Source: Sphingobacterium yanglingense
Lineage (GTDB): Bacteria > Bacteroidota > Bacteroidia > Sphingobacteriales > Sphingobacteriaceae
Assembly: GCF_004363245.1 (NCBI RefSeq)
Contig: NZ_SNYV01000011.1
Span: forward strand, 310,001 to 374,000
Direction: 5' to 3'
Length of the DNA stretch: 64,000 nucleotides
In this document: piece by piece, positions 49,175 to 58,403 of the stretch
How the letters are laid out: the number at the start of each line of letters is the position of its first letter
Position numbering within the stretch: the first letter of the stretch is position 1
Translations under genes and position numbers: made by a program
The notes under the pieces: model-generated
The model's database searches: none
What the model saw: only the letters and a program-made list of their open reading frames with translations
Told to the model about the DNA's origin: nothing

Positions 49175-50641
49175 ATGACAAAGAAAAGGGTAGCTATTGT
49201 CGGGCTTTATAATGAATCTAATACCTTCTGTAAGAAAGGTACAGAATGGAGTGATTTTGAAGACGGCCATCTTCTTGTGGGACGGGAGATTCTGGATGAA
49301 TATGTTGATGCGTTTCACGAAATAGGAGGCTTTATAGAAGGAGTTATGGATAGTAACATGGAATTGCTTCCTGTTTTTTTCGCGGAAGCAACTCCTGGAG
49401 GTATTATTGGGAGAGAATGCTATGAAAGGCTGAAAGCTAGCCTGATAGAAGGTATTAAGTCTGTGTTGCCTCTGGATGCAGTCTATGTAGTGGCTCATGG
49501 TGCGGCGGTAAGTGAGACGGAGCGGGACATGGATGGAGACTGGCTCTCTGCTGTGCGTACATGTGTTAGAGATGATACCTGTATCGTTGGGTCGTTGGAC
49601 CCACATGCTAACGTGAGCCAGAAGATGTTGGACGCTACAGATGCTTTACTAGCATACCGTACTAATCCGCATCTGGACCAAAGGGAGACTGGGCTCCGTG
49701 TGGCTATCTTGTTGCGCAAGATGTTATTTGATAATATGAAGATAAAGCAAGAGCTTATTCAATTTCCAGCATCCATGAGTATCGAACAGCAGGAAACAGA
49801 TGTAGAACCCTGTCTGTCGTTGTACAGGGAGCTAAATGAAATCGTGAGCCGGAATGACGGATACGATATGAGCTTTATCTTGGGATTCCCTTATGCTGAC
49901 GTGCTTGAGATGGGATCATCCATAGTTTTGCTTAGCGAGCGTGATGTAAATACAACGGGATTAAAAGATAAATTGAAAGCCTGTGTGGCGTCTTATTATG
50001 ATCGTTTTGTGGGTGCTCGGGTAACTATTGAAGCGGTGCTGGATAGGCACTGGCAGAAGCCACTGCTCGTGCTGGATATGGGAGATAATGTTGGCGGCGG
50101 TGCTATGGGGAACAGTAGCTATGTGCTGGATAAAATGGAAGAACGCCATATTCAAAATGTATACTGCTGTATCTATGCGCCAGAACTAGTTTTAGAAATG
50201 GATAAACTGGCCTTGGGTACAGAGTTGGATATCAGCTTTTCAACATACAATCCGGTAAATGCTAAGGCGGCATATCGGGTGACATTGATGGATATCCAAG
50301 ATGGGCGGTTTGAGGAAAAGGAACCGAGACATGGTGGACAGGTTCATTACGATATGGGGAGGGTGGCTTTAGTAAAGACCGCAAATAGCAATTGGATACT
50401 ATTGACCTCCTCGCGTACGCCACCATTTAGTAGTAAACAATTAGAAGTATGTGCTGTACCCATAGAAAAACTAGAGTGGATTGTGGCCAAAGGTGTCAAT
50501 GCTCCAATAGCTGCATTCAGTTCGATCTGTACTGAACATGTGAAAGTACACACACCTGGTGAATGTAGCGCAGATGCTACTCAGTTTAGCTATATCCATA
50601 GGAGGAGACCTATGTTACCTTTTGAAATAATAACAGACTGA
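49175..50641 (+). CDS. M81-family metallopeptidase (MlrC-like)
   Basis: A 488-residue cytoplasmic protein of the MlrC family, whose best-known member opens linearised microcystin. Motifs: GLYNESNTF near the start, VVAHGAAVSETERDMDGDW at about 106-123, metal ligands in GSLDPHANVS (Asp142, His144) and YRTNPHLDQRETG (His166). The C-terminal MlrC domain includes LVLDMGDNVGGGAMGNS. Family substrates are mostly unknown but are small peptides or modified amino acids. In this operon a role in cutting an amide of an acylated amino sugar or amino acid is possible. Spacing of 6 bp to RidA and 3 bp to the next gene. Confidence 0.9.
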   Translation: MTKKRVAIVGLYNESNTFCKKGTEWSDFEDGHLLVGREILDEYVDAFHEIGGFIEGVMDSNMELLPVFFAEATPGGIIGRECYERLKASLIEGIKSVLPLDAVYVVAHGAAVSETERDMDGDWLSAVRTCVRDDTCIVGSLDPHANVSQKMLDATDALLAYRTNPHLDQRETGLRVAILLRKMLFDNMKIKQELIQFPASMSIEQQETDVEPCLSLYRELNEIVSRNDGYDMSFILGFPYADVLEMGSSIVLLSERDVNTTGLKDKLKACVASYYDRFVGARVTIEAVLDRHWQKPLLVLDMGDNVGGGAMGNSSYVLDKMEERHIQNVYCCIYAPELVLEMDKLALGTELDISFSTYNPVNAKAAYRVTLMDIQDGRFEEKEPRHGGQVHYDMGRVALVKTANSNWILLTSSRTPPFSSKQLEVCAVPIEKLEWIVAKGVNAPIAAFSSICTEHVKVHTPGECSADATQFSYIHRRRPMLPFEIITD

Positions 50642-50644
50642 ATA

Positions 50645-51472
50645 ATGATACTAGTCAACGATTTAAAGCTGAAAATTACTAAGGATATATGTCTGGATAC
50701 GGAGTTTTATACGGAGGGGCCTGTTATCGATCGCGATGGAAATGTATATGTTACCAACCTGTTGGGGGGTAAAATACTAAAAATTGATTGTCTTCTGACA
50801 ATGGATGAGTGGGGGGCGTGTGAGAGTCCAAACGGGCAGTATATATCGGCCGAAGGGAATCATTGGGTATGCAATACACTGGCCTCTAATATCCTGGTTT
50901 TTGATAGAGACGGGAAGTATAAGTATTGTGCCTATGACGGGACAAAGGGGAGTTTCAAAGTAGTTTCTCCCAATGATCTATGGGTTGAACCTGATGGTAG
51001 TTTCTATTTTACGGACTCGGTACGCGAATTGGGGCAGGTTGTATTTGTGGATCTAGCTGGTGAGGCACATTTGCTCTCTGCGGAGTTGGATTACCCAAAC
51101 GGCATTGTACTGGACAAAGTTAATAATAGACTGCTGGTAGCAGAAAGCTACCAAAATAGAATACTTAGTATTGATTTAACAGAGAAAGGAGCAAAGCCTT
51201 CGGTGTGGTTGGATCTGCCTGTGAACAGTAATAGGCAGGAAATAGGTAATCTGCCGGATGGTCTGGCGCTTGACCAACAGGGGAATCTCTGGATAGCACA
51301 TTATGGTATGGGAAGAATATATCGTGTGGATATTAGCACTAAAGAATGCTATGGATTTGACGTAGGGTTTCCGTTAAGCAGTAATATTTGCGCGCAGAAT
51401 GGACGCTTGATATTAACAGGCGGAGTATCTGAACCTAAGGGAGGAAAAGTTAGAATGATATGGTATGCATAA
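50645..51472 (+). CDS. SMP-30/gluconolactonase-family protein
   Basis: A 275-residue six-bladed propeller lactonase. Metal ligands expected for the family are visible: Glu24 (YTEGPVIDRDGN), Asn152 (DYPNGIVLD) and Asp205 (NLPDGLALDQQGNLW), with Asn110 (VSPNDLW) near the active site. There is no signal peptide, so it is cytoplasmic. SMP-30 enzymes hydrolyse sugar-acid lactones made by a sugar dehydrogenase, and an aldo/keto reductase overlaps its 3' end by 8 bp. Confidence 0.9.
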   Translation: MILVNDLKLKITKDICLDTEFYTEGPVIDRDGNVYVTNLLGGKILKIDCLLTMDEWGACESPNGQYISAEGNHWVCNTLASNILVFDRDGKYKYCAYDGTKGSFKVVSPNDLWVEPDGSFYFTDSVRELGQVVFVDLAGEAHLLSAELDYPNGIVLDKVNNRLLVAESYQNRILSIDLTEKGAKPSVWLDLPVNSNRQEIGNLPDGLALDQQGNLWIAHYGMGRIYRVDISTKECYGFDVGFPLSSNICAQNGRLILTGGVSEPKGGKVRMIWYA

Positions 51473-52400
51473 AGGAGATAAAAAAATAAGTATTCCGCCC
51501 TTGACGATGGGTACGGTGGCTCTCGGGATATCCTATGGTGTTTTTGAAGATCAAAAGCGACCAGATACGAAGGCGAGTTTACGCATGCTTGAGGAAGCAT
51601 ACAAACAAGGGGTCACGTGCTTTGATACGGCGAGAGAGTATGGAGATGCAGAGGCTATCATCGGTGAATTTGCGGAACGATCGTCAGTAAAACCGTTAAT
51701 TGTTTCCAAATTTAAGCTCTCGAATGAAGCGTTGAAAAATAAGGAGGTTGCCCTTCGAGAGGCCACAATAAGTTTGCGCAAAAGCTTAAAGGCCTTAAAG
51801 TTGGAGGCTCTTCCAGTTTTGTTATTTCATAATACATCTGATCTAGATCAAGAACAGATGATTCGATTGGTGCCGGAAATCCTTGAAAGATTTAAAAAGC
51901 AGGGGCTAATACGGCATGGGGGCTTATCCATTGATCATCCGTCTGAGCTAAAGAATGTTGTCGATATTGGCGCATTTGAGGTGTTTCAGGTTCCACTTAA
52001 TGTATTCGATCAACGGTTAATACAAGATGAGGCTTGGGATCAGTTATGTAAAGCCAATAAAACGGTGATTGCCAGAAGTGTCTTTTTGAAAGGCTTGCTA
52101 TTGCGGCAGCCTAATACATTGACTGGAAATCTTAAAGAAGCTAGTATTGCCTTGTCGGAACTACAGAGTTTGGCGGATAAAGCAGAAATGTCTGTCGCAC
52201 AGTTTTGTTTTTCTTATATCCGCGATCTACCCGGCGTATCCAGTATCGTGTTCGGCGCTGAACAACCGATACAGATTGTAGAAAATATCGGTATGATGCA
52301 CGGGCCCGCTATTTCGACCGGATTAAGAAAGGAAGCAGAGCAAAAATTTAGATCTATATCAGAAACAATTTTAACACCTAGACTATGGAAAATAATATAA
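51465..52400 (+). CDS. Aldo/keto reductase
   Basis: A 311-residue TIM-barrel NAD(P)H-dependent oxidoreductase. The catalytic tetrad is present: Asp54 and Tyr59 (FDTAREYGDAE), Lys82 (VSKFK), His122 (VLLFHNTSD). IRHGGLSIDHPSEL and SSIVFGAEQPIQIVENIGM are typical of the aldose-dehydrogenase-like branch of the family. It may oxidise an aldose to the lactone that the preceding SMP-30 protein opens. The gene overlaps both neighbours (8 bp and 16 bp), so translation is coupled. Confidence 0.92.
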   Translation: MHKGDKKISIPPLTMGTVALGISYGVFEDQKRPDTKASLRMLEEAYKQGVTCFDTAREYGDAEAIIGEFAERSSVKPLIVSKFKLSNEALKNKEVALREATISLRKSLKALKLEALPVLLFHNTSDLDQEQMIRLVPEILERFKKQGLIRHGGLSIDHPSELKNVVDIGAFEVFQVPLNVFDQRLIQDEAWDQLCKANKTVIARSVFLKGLLLRQPNTLTGNLKEASIALSELQSLADKAEMSVAQFCFSYIRDLPGVSSIVFGAEQPIQIVENIGMMHGPAISTGLRKEAEQKFRSISETILTPRLWKII

Positions 52401-53188
52401 ATAGACTGTTTACTTTAGTTGATAAAGTCGTTTTAATAACAGGTGGTTATGGGTTGTTTGGTAAACCCATGTCACGCGCGTTGGCCGAAGCTGGGGCTAA
52501 AGTCATTATTGCATCAAGAAATGCTGCGTTGTGCGAAGAATACGCTAAAGAATTACGCAGCGCCGGTTTGGATGCCCATGGTTATGGGCTAGATCTAAGT
52601 TGTGAAAGTAGTATTAAAGAAGTAGTCGGACAGATCGTAGAAGAATTTGGTCAGATCGATATATTAGTTAATAACGCGGTGTCGCGCGATGGTTTTAAAA
52701 ACCTTGCCGATATGAGTAAAGAAGAATGGGAGAATGCACAACGTATTAATTCTACAGGGACCATGCTATTGACGCAAGCGGTTCTATCGGATATGCAAAA
52801 GCGGGGAAGCGGTAATATCATTAATATCGGGTCTATTCAATCTGTCGTAGGGCCAAATTTTGAAGTATATGGACAGACGGGAATGACAAGCCCTGTCAAT
52901 TATACTTACGACAAATGGGCCATCGTAGGCTTTACCAAATGGATTGCCAACTATTATGGTAAATATGGTATAAGGGCAAACTGTCTGAGCCCTGGAGGCT
53001 ACGGACCAGGCGTGGCCAATAGTTTCGGTGAAACTGAATTTACTCAAAATTATAGAAGGCTGACGCCTATGGGACGTTTTGCAGAAGATAAAGATATCAT
53101 GGGGCCGATCATTTTTTTGGCATCGGATGCATCTTCTTATATGACAGGACATAATCTAGTGGTAGACGGCGGTTGGTCGAGTTGGTAA
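52385..53188 (+). CDS. Short-chain dehydrogenase/reductase (SDR), second of operon
   Basis: A 267-residue SDR. TGGYGLFGKPMSRALAEAGA binds the cofactor, ILVNNAVSRDG is the NNAG-type motif, INIGSIQSVVGP holds the serine, and YTYDK gives the catalytic Tyr-x3-Lys. The closing MTGHNLVVDGGWSSW is typical. A sequence insertion (GPNFEVYGQTGMTSPVNYTY) is like SDRs found in nonulosonate and sugar-acid gene clusters, from memory. It overlaps the AKR gene by 16 bp. Confidence 0.93.
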   Translation: MENNINRLFTLVDKVVLITGGYGLFGKPMSRALAEAGAKVIIASRNAALCEEYAKELRSAGLDAHGYGLDLSCESSIKEVVGQIVEEFGQIDILVNNAVSRDGFKNLADMSKEEWENAQRINSTGTMLLTQAVLSDMQKRGSGNIINIGSIQSVVGPNFEVYGQTGMTSPVNYTYDKWAIVGFTKWIANYYGKYGIRANCLSPGGYGPGVANSFGETEFTQNYRRLTPMGRFAEDKDIMGPIIFLASDASSYMTGHNLVVDGGWSSW

Positions 53189-53204
53189 ATTAAGATATTG
53201 ATAT

Positions 53205-54290
53205 ATGAAGACCGTTTTAAAATTAGCAATAGTAATGACATTATTAGTACAGGAAGCACAAGTTAAAAGTCAGGTTAAGATCACTTTAGATAGCGAACAC
53301 TATCCTTCTATCCCAGATAAAATAGGTTTTGCTGCGATGTATGCTGCGGAGGTGAAAGGAGGGATTTTAGCGGCTGGCGGAGCAAATTTCCCAGATAAAA
53401 TGCCTTGGGAGGGAGGAGTTAAGAGGTGGCATAATACCATTTATAGTCTAGAAAAGAACGGAAAGGTATGGAAGGAACTATCTCTAAAACTTCCGATAGA
53501 AATGGCCTATGGAATTTCTGCCTCATTGAAGGAAGGCTTATTGGTATGTGGGGGAAATACAACAGATAACAAACCTTTGTCTTCAACGCTAAGGATAATT
53601 CATAAGAATGGAACCTACGTATGTGAACAACTAAGGGATATGCCATTTACTTTAGCCAATATGAGTGGTGCAAAAATGGGCGATTGGATGTTTGTAGCGA
53701 CCGGTTCTAAAACGCAAGATGGTACACCCAGCAATGTATTTCTAGCCTATGATATAAAAAGGGATATCTGGATAAATCTTCCTGATGTACCTGGTCCAGC
53801 GCGAATAAATGCGGTAAGTGCTGTTTTTGATGGCAGATTTTATATTTTTTCTGGGATTGCAATTGAAAAGGAAGGGGCAGTCACAAAGAGAATCATATTG
53901 AGCGATGCTTATTGTTTTGAGCCTAGGGTTAAAGAGGGTAGGTTGGCAGGAGGTGTATGGCGGCAGTTGTCTTCGAGCCCTATAGGGGTAGCTGCAGGTC
54001 CTGTTCAGGCGCCCGTAAATAGGAAAGGAGAGGTTGTTTTTTTGGGGGGGCTCGACCATAACACAGCGCAGCATGCTGATCCTAAAACGCATCCAGGATT
54101 CTTAAATGATGTGTATGTATATAAAATAGCTAAAGATAGCTGGAAGAAGGTGGGCGTATTGCCCAAAAAGGAAATGCGTTTGACTTTGCCTGTGGTTCAG
54201 ATAGGAAAGAAAGCGGTGCTTATCAACGGGGAAATAGGCCCTGGGGTACGAACGAATACGAATTTGGCTGTTGATATTGAAAAACTATAA
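53205..54290 (+). CDS. Kelch-type mutarotase, NanM/YjhT-like
   Basis: A 361-residue exported kelch propeller with signal peptide about residues 1-22. The block ILAAGGANFPDKMPWEGGVK followed by RWHNTIYSLEKNG, AYGISASLKEGLLVCGGN is characteristic of the cyclically permuted mutarotases related to N-acetylneuraminate epimerase NanM. Further kelch glycine pairs occur at about residues 160-300. NanM converts the alpha anomer released by sialidase to the beta form, so a secreted mutarotase here supports a nonulosonate-like sugar as the product of the propeller hydrolase. Confidence 0.85.
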   Translation: MKTVLKLAIVMTLLVQEAQVKSQVKITLDSEHYPSIPDKIGFAAMYAAEVKGGILAAGGANFPDKMPWEGGVKRWHNTIYSLEKNGKVWKELSLKLPIEMAYGISASLKEGLLVCGGNTTDNKPLSSTLRIIHKNGTYVCEQLRDMPFTLANMSGAKMGDWMFVATGSKTQDGTPSNVFLAYDIKRDIWINLPDVPGPARINAVSAVFDGRFYIFSGIAIEKEGAVTKRIILSDAYCFEPRVKEGRLAGGVWRQLSSSPIGVAAGPVQAPVNRKGEVVFLGGLDHNTAQHADPKTHPGFLNDVYVYKIAKDSWKKVGVLPKKEMRLTLPVVQIGKKAVLINGEIGPGVRTNTNLAVDIEKL

Positions 54291-54301
54291 ACCGAAAATA
54301 A

Positions 54302-55606
54302 ATGATCATGAGAAAATATACGGAATCAAAAATAATGTTAGAAAGGGCATCTAAGGTGTTAGCTGGAGGTGTTTCTTCTGAGTTTAGAAAATATAACCAT
54401 CCACACGCCCTTTTTTATAAAGGCGGTGTAGGAACGAAGATTATTGATGTGGATGGTAATGAGTACCTGGATTTCACATTGAGTCAGGGGCCGCTAATAC
54501 TTGGACATTCGCATCCTGAGGTACTGGCTGCAGTGAATTCTTATTCGGACAGCGGTCAACTTTATGCAGGTCAACATATTCAGGAAATAGAACTCGCTGA
54601 AAAGATTTGTGAGCTTATACCTTCTGCCGAATTAATACGCTTTTGTCTGGATGGTTCTGAAGCGGTGCAAACTGCTTTTAGGGTGGCACGTGCAAAGACT
54701 GGAAAAAATAAGTTCTTACGTTTTGAAGGTCATTATCATGGATGGCTTGACAATGTAGCATGGGGCATCTCCACTCCTGGTGTAGAGCAACTAGGTGAGG
54801 AATCGAACCCAAATGTCTATCCATGGTCCAAGGGGATTTCGGCTGGTAGCAGGGACGAGTTTTTGATTCTTCCTTGGAATAATCTAGGATTATTGGAAGC
54901 GGCATTAAGTAGACATCATCAAGATATTGCTGCGATCATTACGGAACCGGTGATGTGTAATAACGGTTGTATCCCTCCCGAAGAAGGGTTTTTGGAAGGG
55001 GTACGTAGCCTTTGTGATAAATACGGTATCTGTATGATTATGGATGAGGTCATTACTGGATTTCGCTTGGGACTGGGGGGAGCCCAGAGTTTTTTTGGGA
55101 TAACGCCTGATCTCTCCATTTTTGCGAAGGCTATGGGAAGTGGCTATCCAATTAGTGCAATAGTAGGCAAGAGTGAATGGATGGACTGTATTGCCTCGGG
55201 TGAGGTGATTCATGCAGGTACTATGAACTCCAGTAATCCTACGATTGCAGCGGCACTGGCAACCATTCGTGTATTGGAAAAAGAAAAACCCTATGAACGT
55301 ATGTTTTATCTAGGTAAGAAATTGATGAATGGATTGCGTGCTGTAGGGGAAGAGACAAAGCAGAATCTGATGGTCAGTGGAATGGGGCCCATGTTTAATA
55401 CATTTTTTGCCGTTGATGGTCTTCCTAAGGATTATAGGGGGACACTTTACGCTGACAAAGGAAAACTGTCCCGATTTGTGATAGGTTTGCAGGAAGAGGG
55501 AATCCGTATAATTGGGCGAGGTCTTTGGTATATCAGTACCGCACATACAGAAGCCGAAATTGAATATACATTAGAAAAAGCGAGAAAAGTACTAGAGAAA
55601 CTCTAA
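54302..55606 (+). CDS. Class III aminotransferase, glutamate-1-semialdehyde aminomutase-like
   Basis: A 434-residue fold-type-I PLP enzyme. The PLP lysine is Lys276 (DLSIFAKAMGSGYP), with DEVITGFRLG at 249-258, FEGHYHGW at 141-148 and SEAVQTAFRVAR before it. The overall pattern is that of the GSA-aminomutase-like branch, but this gene is far from heme genes and sits in a catabolic operon, so an omega- or sugar-aminotransferase is more likely. Start ATG 54302 or 54308. The gene follows the mutarotase by 11 bp. Confidence 0.9.
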   Translation: MIMRKYTESKIMLERASKVLAGGVSSEFRKYNHPHALFYKGGVGTKIIDVDGNEYLDFTLSQGPLILGHSHPEVLAAVNSYSDSGQLYAGQHIQEIELAEKICELIPSAELIRFCLDGSEAVQTAFRVARAKTGKNKFLRFEGHYHGWLDNVAWGISTPGVEQLGEESNPNVYPWSKGISAGSRDEFLILPWNNLGLLEAALSRHHQDIAAIITEPVMCNNGCIPPEEGFLEGVRSLCDKYGICMIMDEVITGFRLGLGGAQSFFGITPDLSIFAKAMGSGYPISAIVGKSEWMDCIASGEVIHAGTMNSSNPTIAAALATIRVLEKEKPYERMFYLGKKLMNGLRAVGEETKQNLMVSGMGPMFNTFFAVDGLPKDYRGTLYADKGKLSRFVIGLQEEGIRIIGRGLWYISTAHTEAEIEYTLEKARKVLEKL

Positions 55607-55644
55607 CCTTTGTTATCTTATTGAAGCAATAACCAATTACAATT

Positions 55645-56889
55645 ATGACAGATACCTCAACTAAAATGAACCTAAAACCTTGGCTGATCGTCGCCTCGTT
55701 ATTTATTATTGCACTATTGAATTATATCGATAGAACCATGATTACGACCATGCGGGGATCTATTGTTGGGTCTATCCCAATGACGGATGCTCAGTTTGGA
55801 TTATTAACAGCTGTTTTTTTATGGGTCTATGGTTTATTCAGTCCATTTGCTGGTTTTCTAGCTGATAAGTACAGTAAAAGCAGGGTCATTATTTTTAGTC
55901 TATTTGTCTGGTCTTTGGTCACTTGGATGACATCACTTGCCACAACTTTTCCAGAGCTTTTGGTTACAAGAGCTTTGATGGGAATCAGTGAGGCTTGTTA
56001 CATCCCGGCAGCGCTATCGTTAATAATGGACTACCATACGGGACGCACACGCTCGCTCGCTACCGGTGTGCATATGGCAGGGATAATGGCGGGCCAAAGC
56101 TTAGGTTTTCTGGGGGGCTGGATTGCCGAAAATCACACCTGGAACTATGCTTTTTCAATTTTTGGAATCTTTGGGATTTGTTATGCTGTAATTCTATTGT
56201 TTTTTCTTAAAGACGCTCCTAAGTCTGATCATGTGGCGGAAAAAGTCAAAGAAGATAAAGTGGAATTCAAAAAGACTATTGCAGTGTTGTTTGGAAAACG
56301 TTCTTATATATTGATCTTGCTCTTTTTTGGTCTGATAAGTGTAGTGTCTTGGTTGATTGTAGGTTGGTTACCAACTTACTTTAAAGAGAAATTTGATCTG
56401 ACACAAACTCAAGCAGGTGTTTATTCAACAGGTTATGTTTTCACGGCTGCTATATTGGGCGTATTGATCGGAGGTTATATTACTGATCTATGGAGTAAAA
56501 GAAATAGTAAATCGAGGATATGGATGCCATTTATTGGTTTGTGTATTGCAGCACCAGCTATATTTTTGGCTAGTTATGCAACGATTCTTATGCTGAGTCT
56601 ACTTTGCTTTATTATTTATACGTTCTGTAAATCATTTACCGATACGAATACGATGCCTATCCTTAGTATGGTTGTCGAACCTAAATATAGAGCCACGGGA
56701 TATGGGTTTCTGAATTTTTGCGGTACCCTGGTAGGGGGACTCGGATTGTATTTTGGTGGCTCATTGCGTGATGCGGATATAGATCTAGGCTTGATTTTTA
56801 GGCTTGCTTCTATTTTGATCATTGTGGCAGCACTATGCTTGTTTATGGTGAAACCAGATGAAAAGTTAATGAATGAAGAAGCAAAATAA
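55645..56889 (+). CDS. MFS transporter, anion:cation symporter (sugar acid)-like
   Basis: A 414-residue inner-membrane protein with about 12 hydrophobic segments. LLNYIDRTMITTMRGSI and GFLADKYSKSRVIIFSLF near the N-terminus are like the ACS family (hexuronate, galactarate and sialate carriers). It is the last gene of the 13-gene operon, 38 bp after the aminotransferase, and probably carries the released sugar acid or amino acid across the inner membrane. A strong terminator follows in the gap before the convergent SDR gene. Confidence 0.93.
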   Translation: MTDTSTKMNLKPWLIVASLFIIALLNYIDRTMITTMRGSIVGSIPMTDAQFGLLTAVFLWVYGLFSPFAGFLADKYSKSRVIIFSLFVWSLVTWMTSLATTFPELLVTRALMGISEACYIPAALSLIMDYHTGRTRSLATGVHMAGIMAGQSLGFLGGWIAENHTWNYAFSIFGIFGICYAVILLFFLKDAPKSDHVAEKVKEDKVEFKKTIAVLFGKRSYILILLFFGLISVVSWLIVGWLPTYFKEKFDLTQTQAGVYSTGYVFTAAILGVLIGGYITDLWSKRNSKSRIWMPFIGLCIAAPAIFLASYATILMLSLLCFIIYTFCKSFTDTNTMPILSMVVEPKYRATGYGFLNFCGTLVGGLGLYFGGSLRDADIDLGLIFRLASILIIVAALCLFMVKPDEKLMNEEAK

Positions 56890-57012
56890 TCAATAAATTC
56901 GTGTTTGCAATACGACTGGGGGCCATATACGAAAAGGATTATTATAAGAGTATTGTGTTTGTACCTGTATCGATCAAGTTGATCTATCTTATTTCTTTTA
57001 GGAATTTAATAG

Positions 57013-57044
57013 AAGGCAAATAGCACTAACGCTATTTGCCTTTC
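57013..57044. terminator. Bidirectional terminator after the 13-gene operon
   Basis: AAGGCAAATAGC (57013-57024) and GCTATTTGCCTT (57031-57042) form a perfect 12-bp stem with a 6-nt loop. It lies between the rightward MFS gene and the leftward SDR gene and can stop both. Confidence 0.85.
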
Positions 57045-57065
57045 AAAACATAAAGCTATATTCTA

Positions 57066-57821
57066 TTACCTTGTGGTGTAACCACCGTTGGCAAAGATCG
57101 TTTGTCCTGTAATCCACCACCCGTCAGTAACCAAAAACTCTACTAATGGCGCAATATCTTTAATATCAGTGAGGCCACCTAGATCAGAAGCCTGTTTGTG
57201 ATAAGCAACAGCATCATCACTCTCCTGTCCGTAGAAGAAAGGGGTGTCCATGGGACCCGGAGCAACGGCAGTAACTGAAATGCCGCGAGAACCGAATTCC
57301 TTAGAAGCTGCTCTTGTAAAGTGTTCTACCGGAGCTTTTGCTCCAGCATAAGTGGAGTAATATCCCGTAAATGCAGCTAATAAAGAGGTTACAATGGTGT
57401 TGATTTTTCCATTTTCATTCAGTTTCTTTCCTGCTTCCTGAATAAAGAAATAGGCTACTTTGGAGTTAATATCACTCATATAGTCGTATTCTTCTTCAGT
57501 GGTGTCTGCAAAAGGCTTCTTCAATACTTTACCTACGGTATTAATAGCAATGTCTATACCTCCGAATCTTTCGATAGCTGCATCAAAAAGTTTAGTAATG
57601 TTTTTGACATTGGTTAGGTCTGCCTGAAACAAGAAGGCTTCTCCACCTGCATTGTTGATGTCTGTCAAGGTCTTTTCAGCATCAGCTCGGCTACTGTCGC
57701 TATTGTAGTGTATAACGACTTTAGCTCCTTTTGAAGCAAAATTACGGCTTAATAAGCCTCCTAAGTTCTTTGCACCCCCTGCGATTAGAACTACTTTGTT
57801 ATTTAAATCATTTCTTGCCAT
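57066..57821 (-). CDS. Short-chain dehydrogenase/reductase (SDR), minus strand
   Basis: A 251-residue SDR with IAGGAKNLGGLLSRNFASKG, IAINTVGKV, TIVTSLLAAFTG and catalytic YAGAK, ending ITGQTIFANGGYTTR. It is separated from the operon on its other side by a terminator and read the other way. An AraC-type regulator gene lies 86 bp upstream in the same direction, a common pairing for SDR genes of this kind, so the regulator may control it. No pathway can be assigned. Confidence 0.93.
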   Translation of the reverse strand: MARNDLNNKVVLIAGGAKNLGGLLSRNFASKGAKVVIHYNSDSSRADAEKTLTDINNAGGEAFLFQADLTNVKNITKLFDAAIERFGGIDIAINTVGKVLKKPFADTTEEEYDYMSDINSKVAYFFIQEAGKKLNENGKINTIVTSLLAAFTGYYSTYAGAKAPVEHFTRAASKEFGSRGISVTAVAPGPMDTPFFYGQESDDAVAYHKQASDLGGLTDIKDIAPLVEFLVTDGWWITGQTIFANGGYTTR

Positions 57822-57907
57822 TGTATTTGATTTTAAATGTTATACATTTTATATTACAAAAATGGCGAACCAAGAAATATAAATCGTGGTGAACTTTTCG
57901 GGACTTT

Positions 57908-58285
57908 TTATTTGTCGGCTGATTTTCTGAATTGCCCAGGTGTTTCTCCGACAAAATTTTTGAAAAACTTTGAAAAATTGGATGGATCGTAGGTCAATGT
58001 CTTCGCAATTTCAGAGATGGATTTGTCTGTCTCTAAAAGCATCTGTTTGGCCTTTTCTATGATTTTAAGGTCATAAAAATGGCAGGGGTGATTTCCAGTT
58101 TCTTTTTGAACGGTATCCGTCAAATGTTTATGGGAAATAAATAATTCGGCGGCAATCTGGTTAATTTCCATGAAATCACTGACATTTCCTGAAGCTACAT
58201 CTGCGATATGCCTGTCCAAAAACTGAAAATACTGATTGGTGATTTCCTCGCTTCTTCTTACTATGTCTTGTTCGGTTTCTTTCAT
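57908..58285 (-). CDS. AraC-family helix-turn-helix regulator (short)
   Basis: A 125-residue protein consisting almost only of the AraC DNA-binding domain: INQIAAELFISHKHLTDTVQ for the first helix-turn-helix, SISEIAKTLTYDPSNFSKFF for the second, then KNFVGETPGQFRK. The usual N-terminal ligand-binding domain is absent, so it may respond to a signal through a partner or act constitutively. It precedes the SDR gene on the same strand. Confidence 0.9.
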   Translation of the reverse strand: MKETEQDIVRRSEEITNQYFQFLDRHIADVASGNVSDFMEINQIAAELFISHKHLTDTVQKETGNHPCHFYDLKIIEKAKQMLLETDKSISEIAKTLTYDPSNFSKFFKNFVGETPGQFRKSADK

Positions 58286-58403
58286 TTAAGTATAACCTGG
58301 ATAATACTGCAAAGATGCTATTTTTCAGTTAAATACGTACGGTGAGATTTTCGAATTTTTCATTCAGGCAGAAGCCTTAATCTGATTGCTCTGTTTTGCG
58401 CAC

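Noticed and set aside
49175..50641. Microcystin degradation (mlr) gene
   Set aside because: Only the M81 family match supports it; mlrA, mlrB and mlrD are absent and the operon context is sugar catabolism.
54302..55606. Heme biosynthesis glutamate-1-semialdehyde aminomutase (hemL)
   Set aside because: The protein is in that broad family, but it sits in a catabolic operon with no other heme gene.
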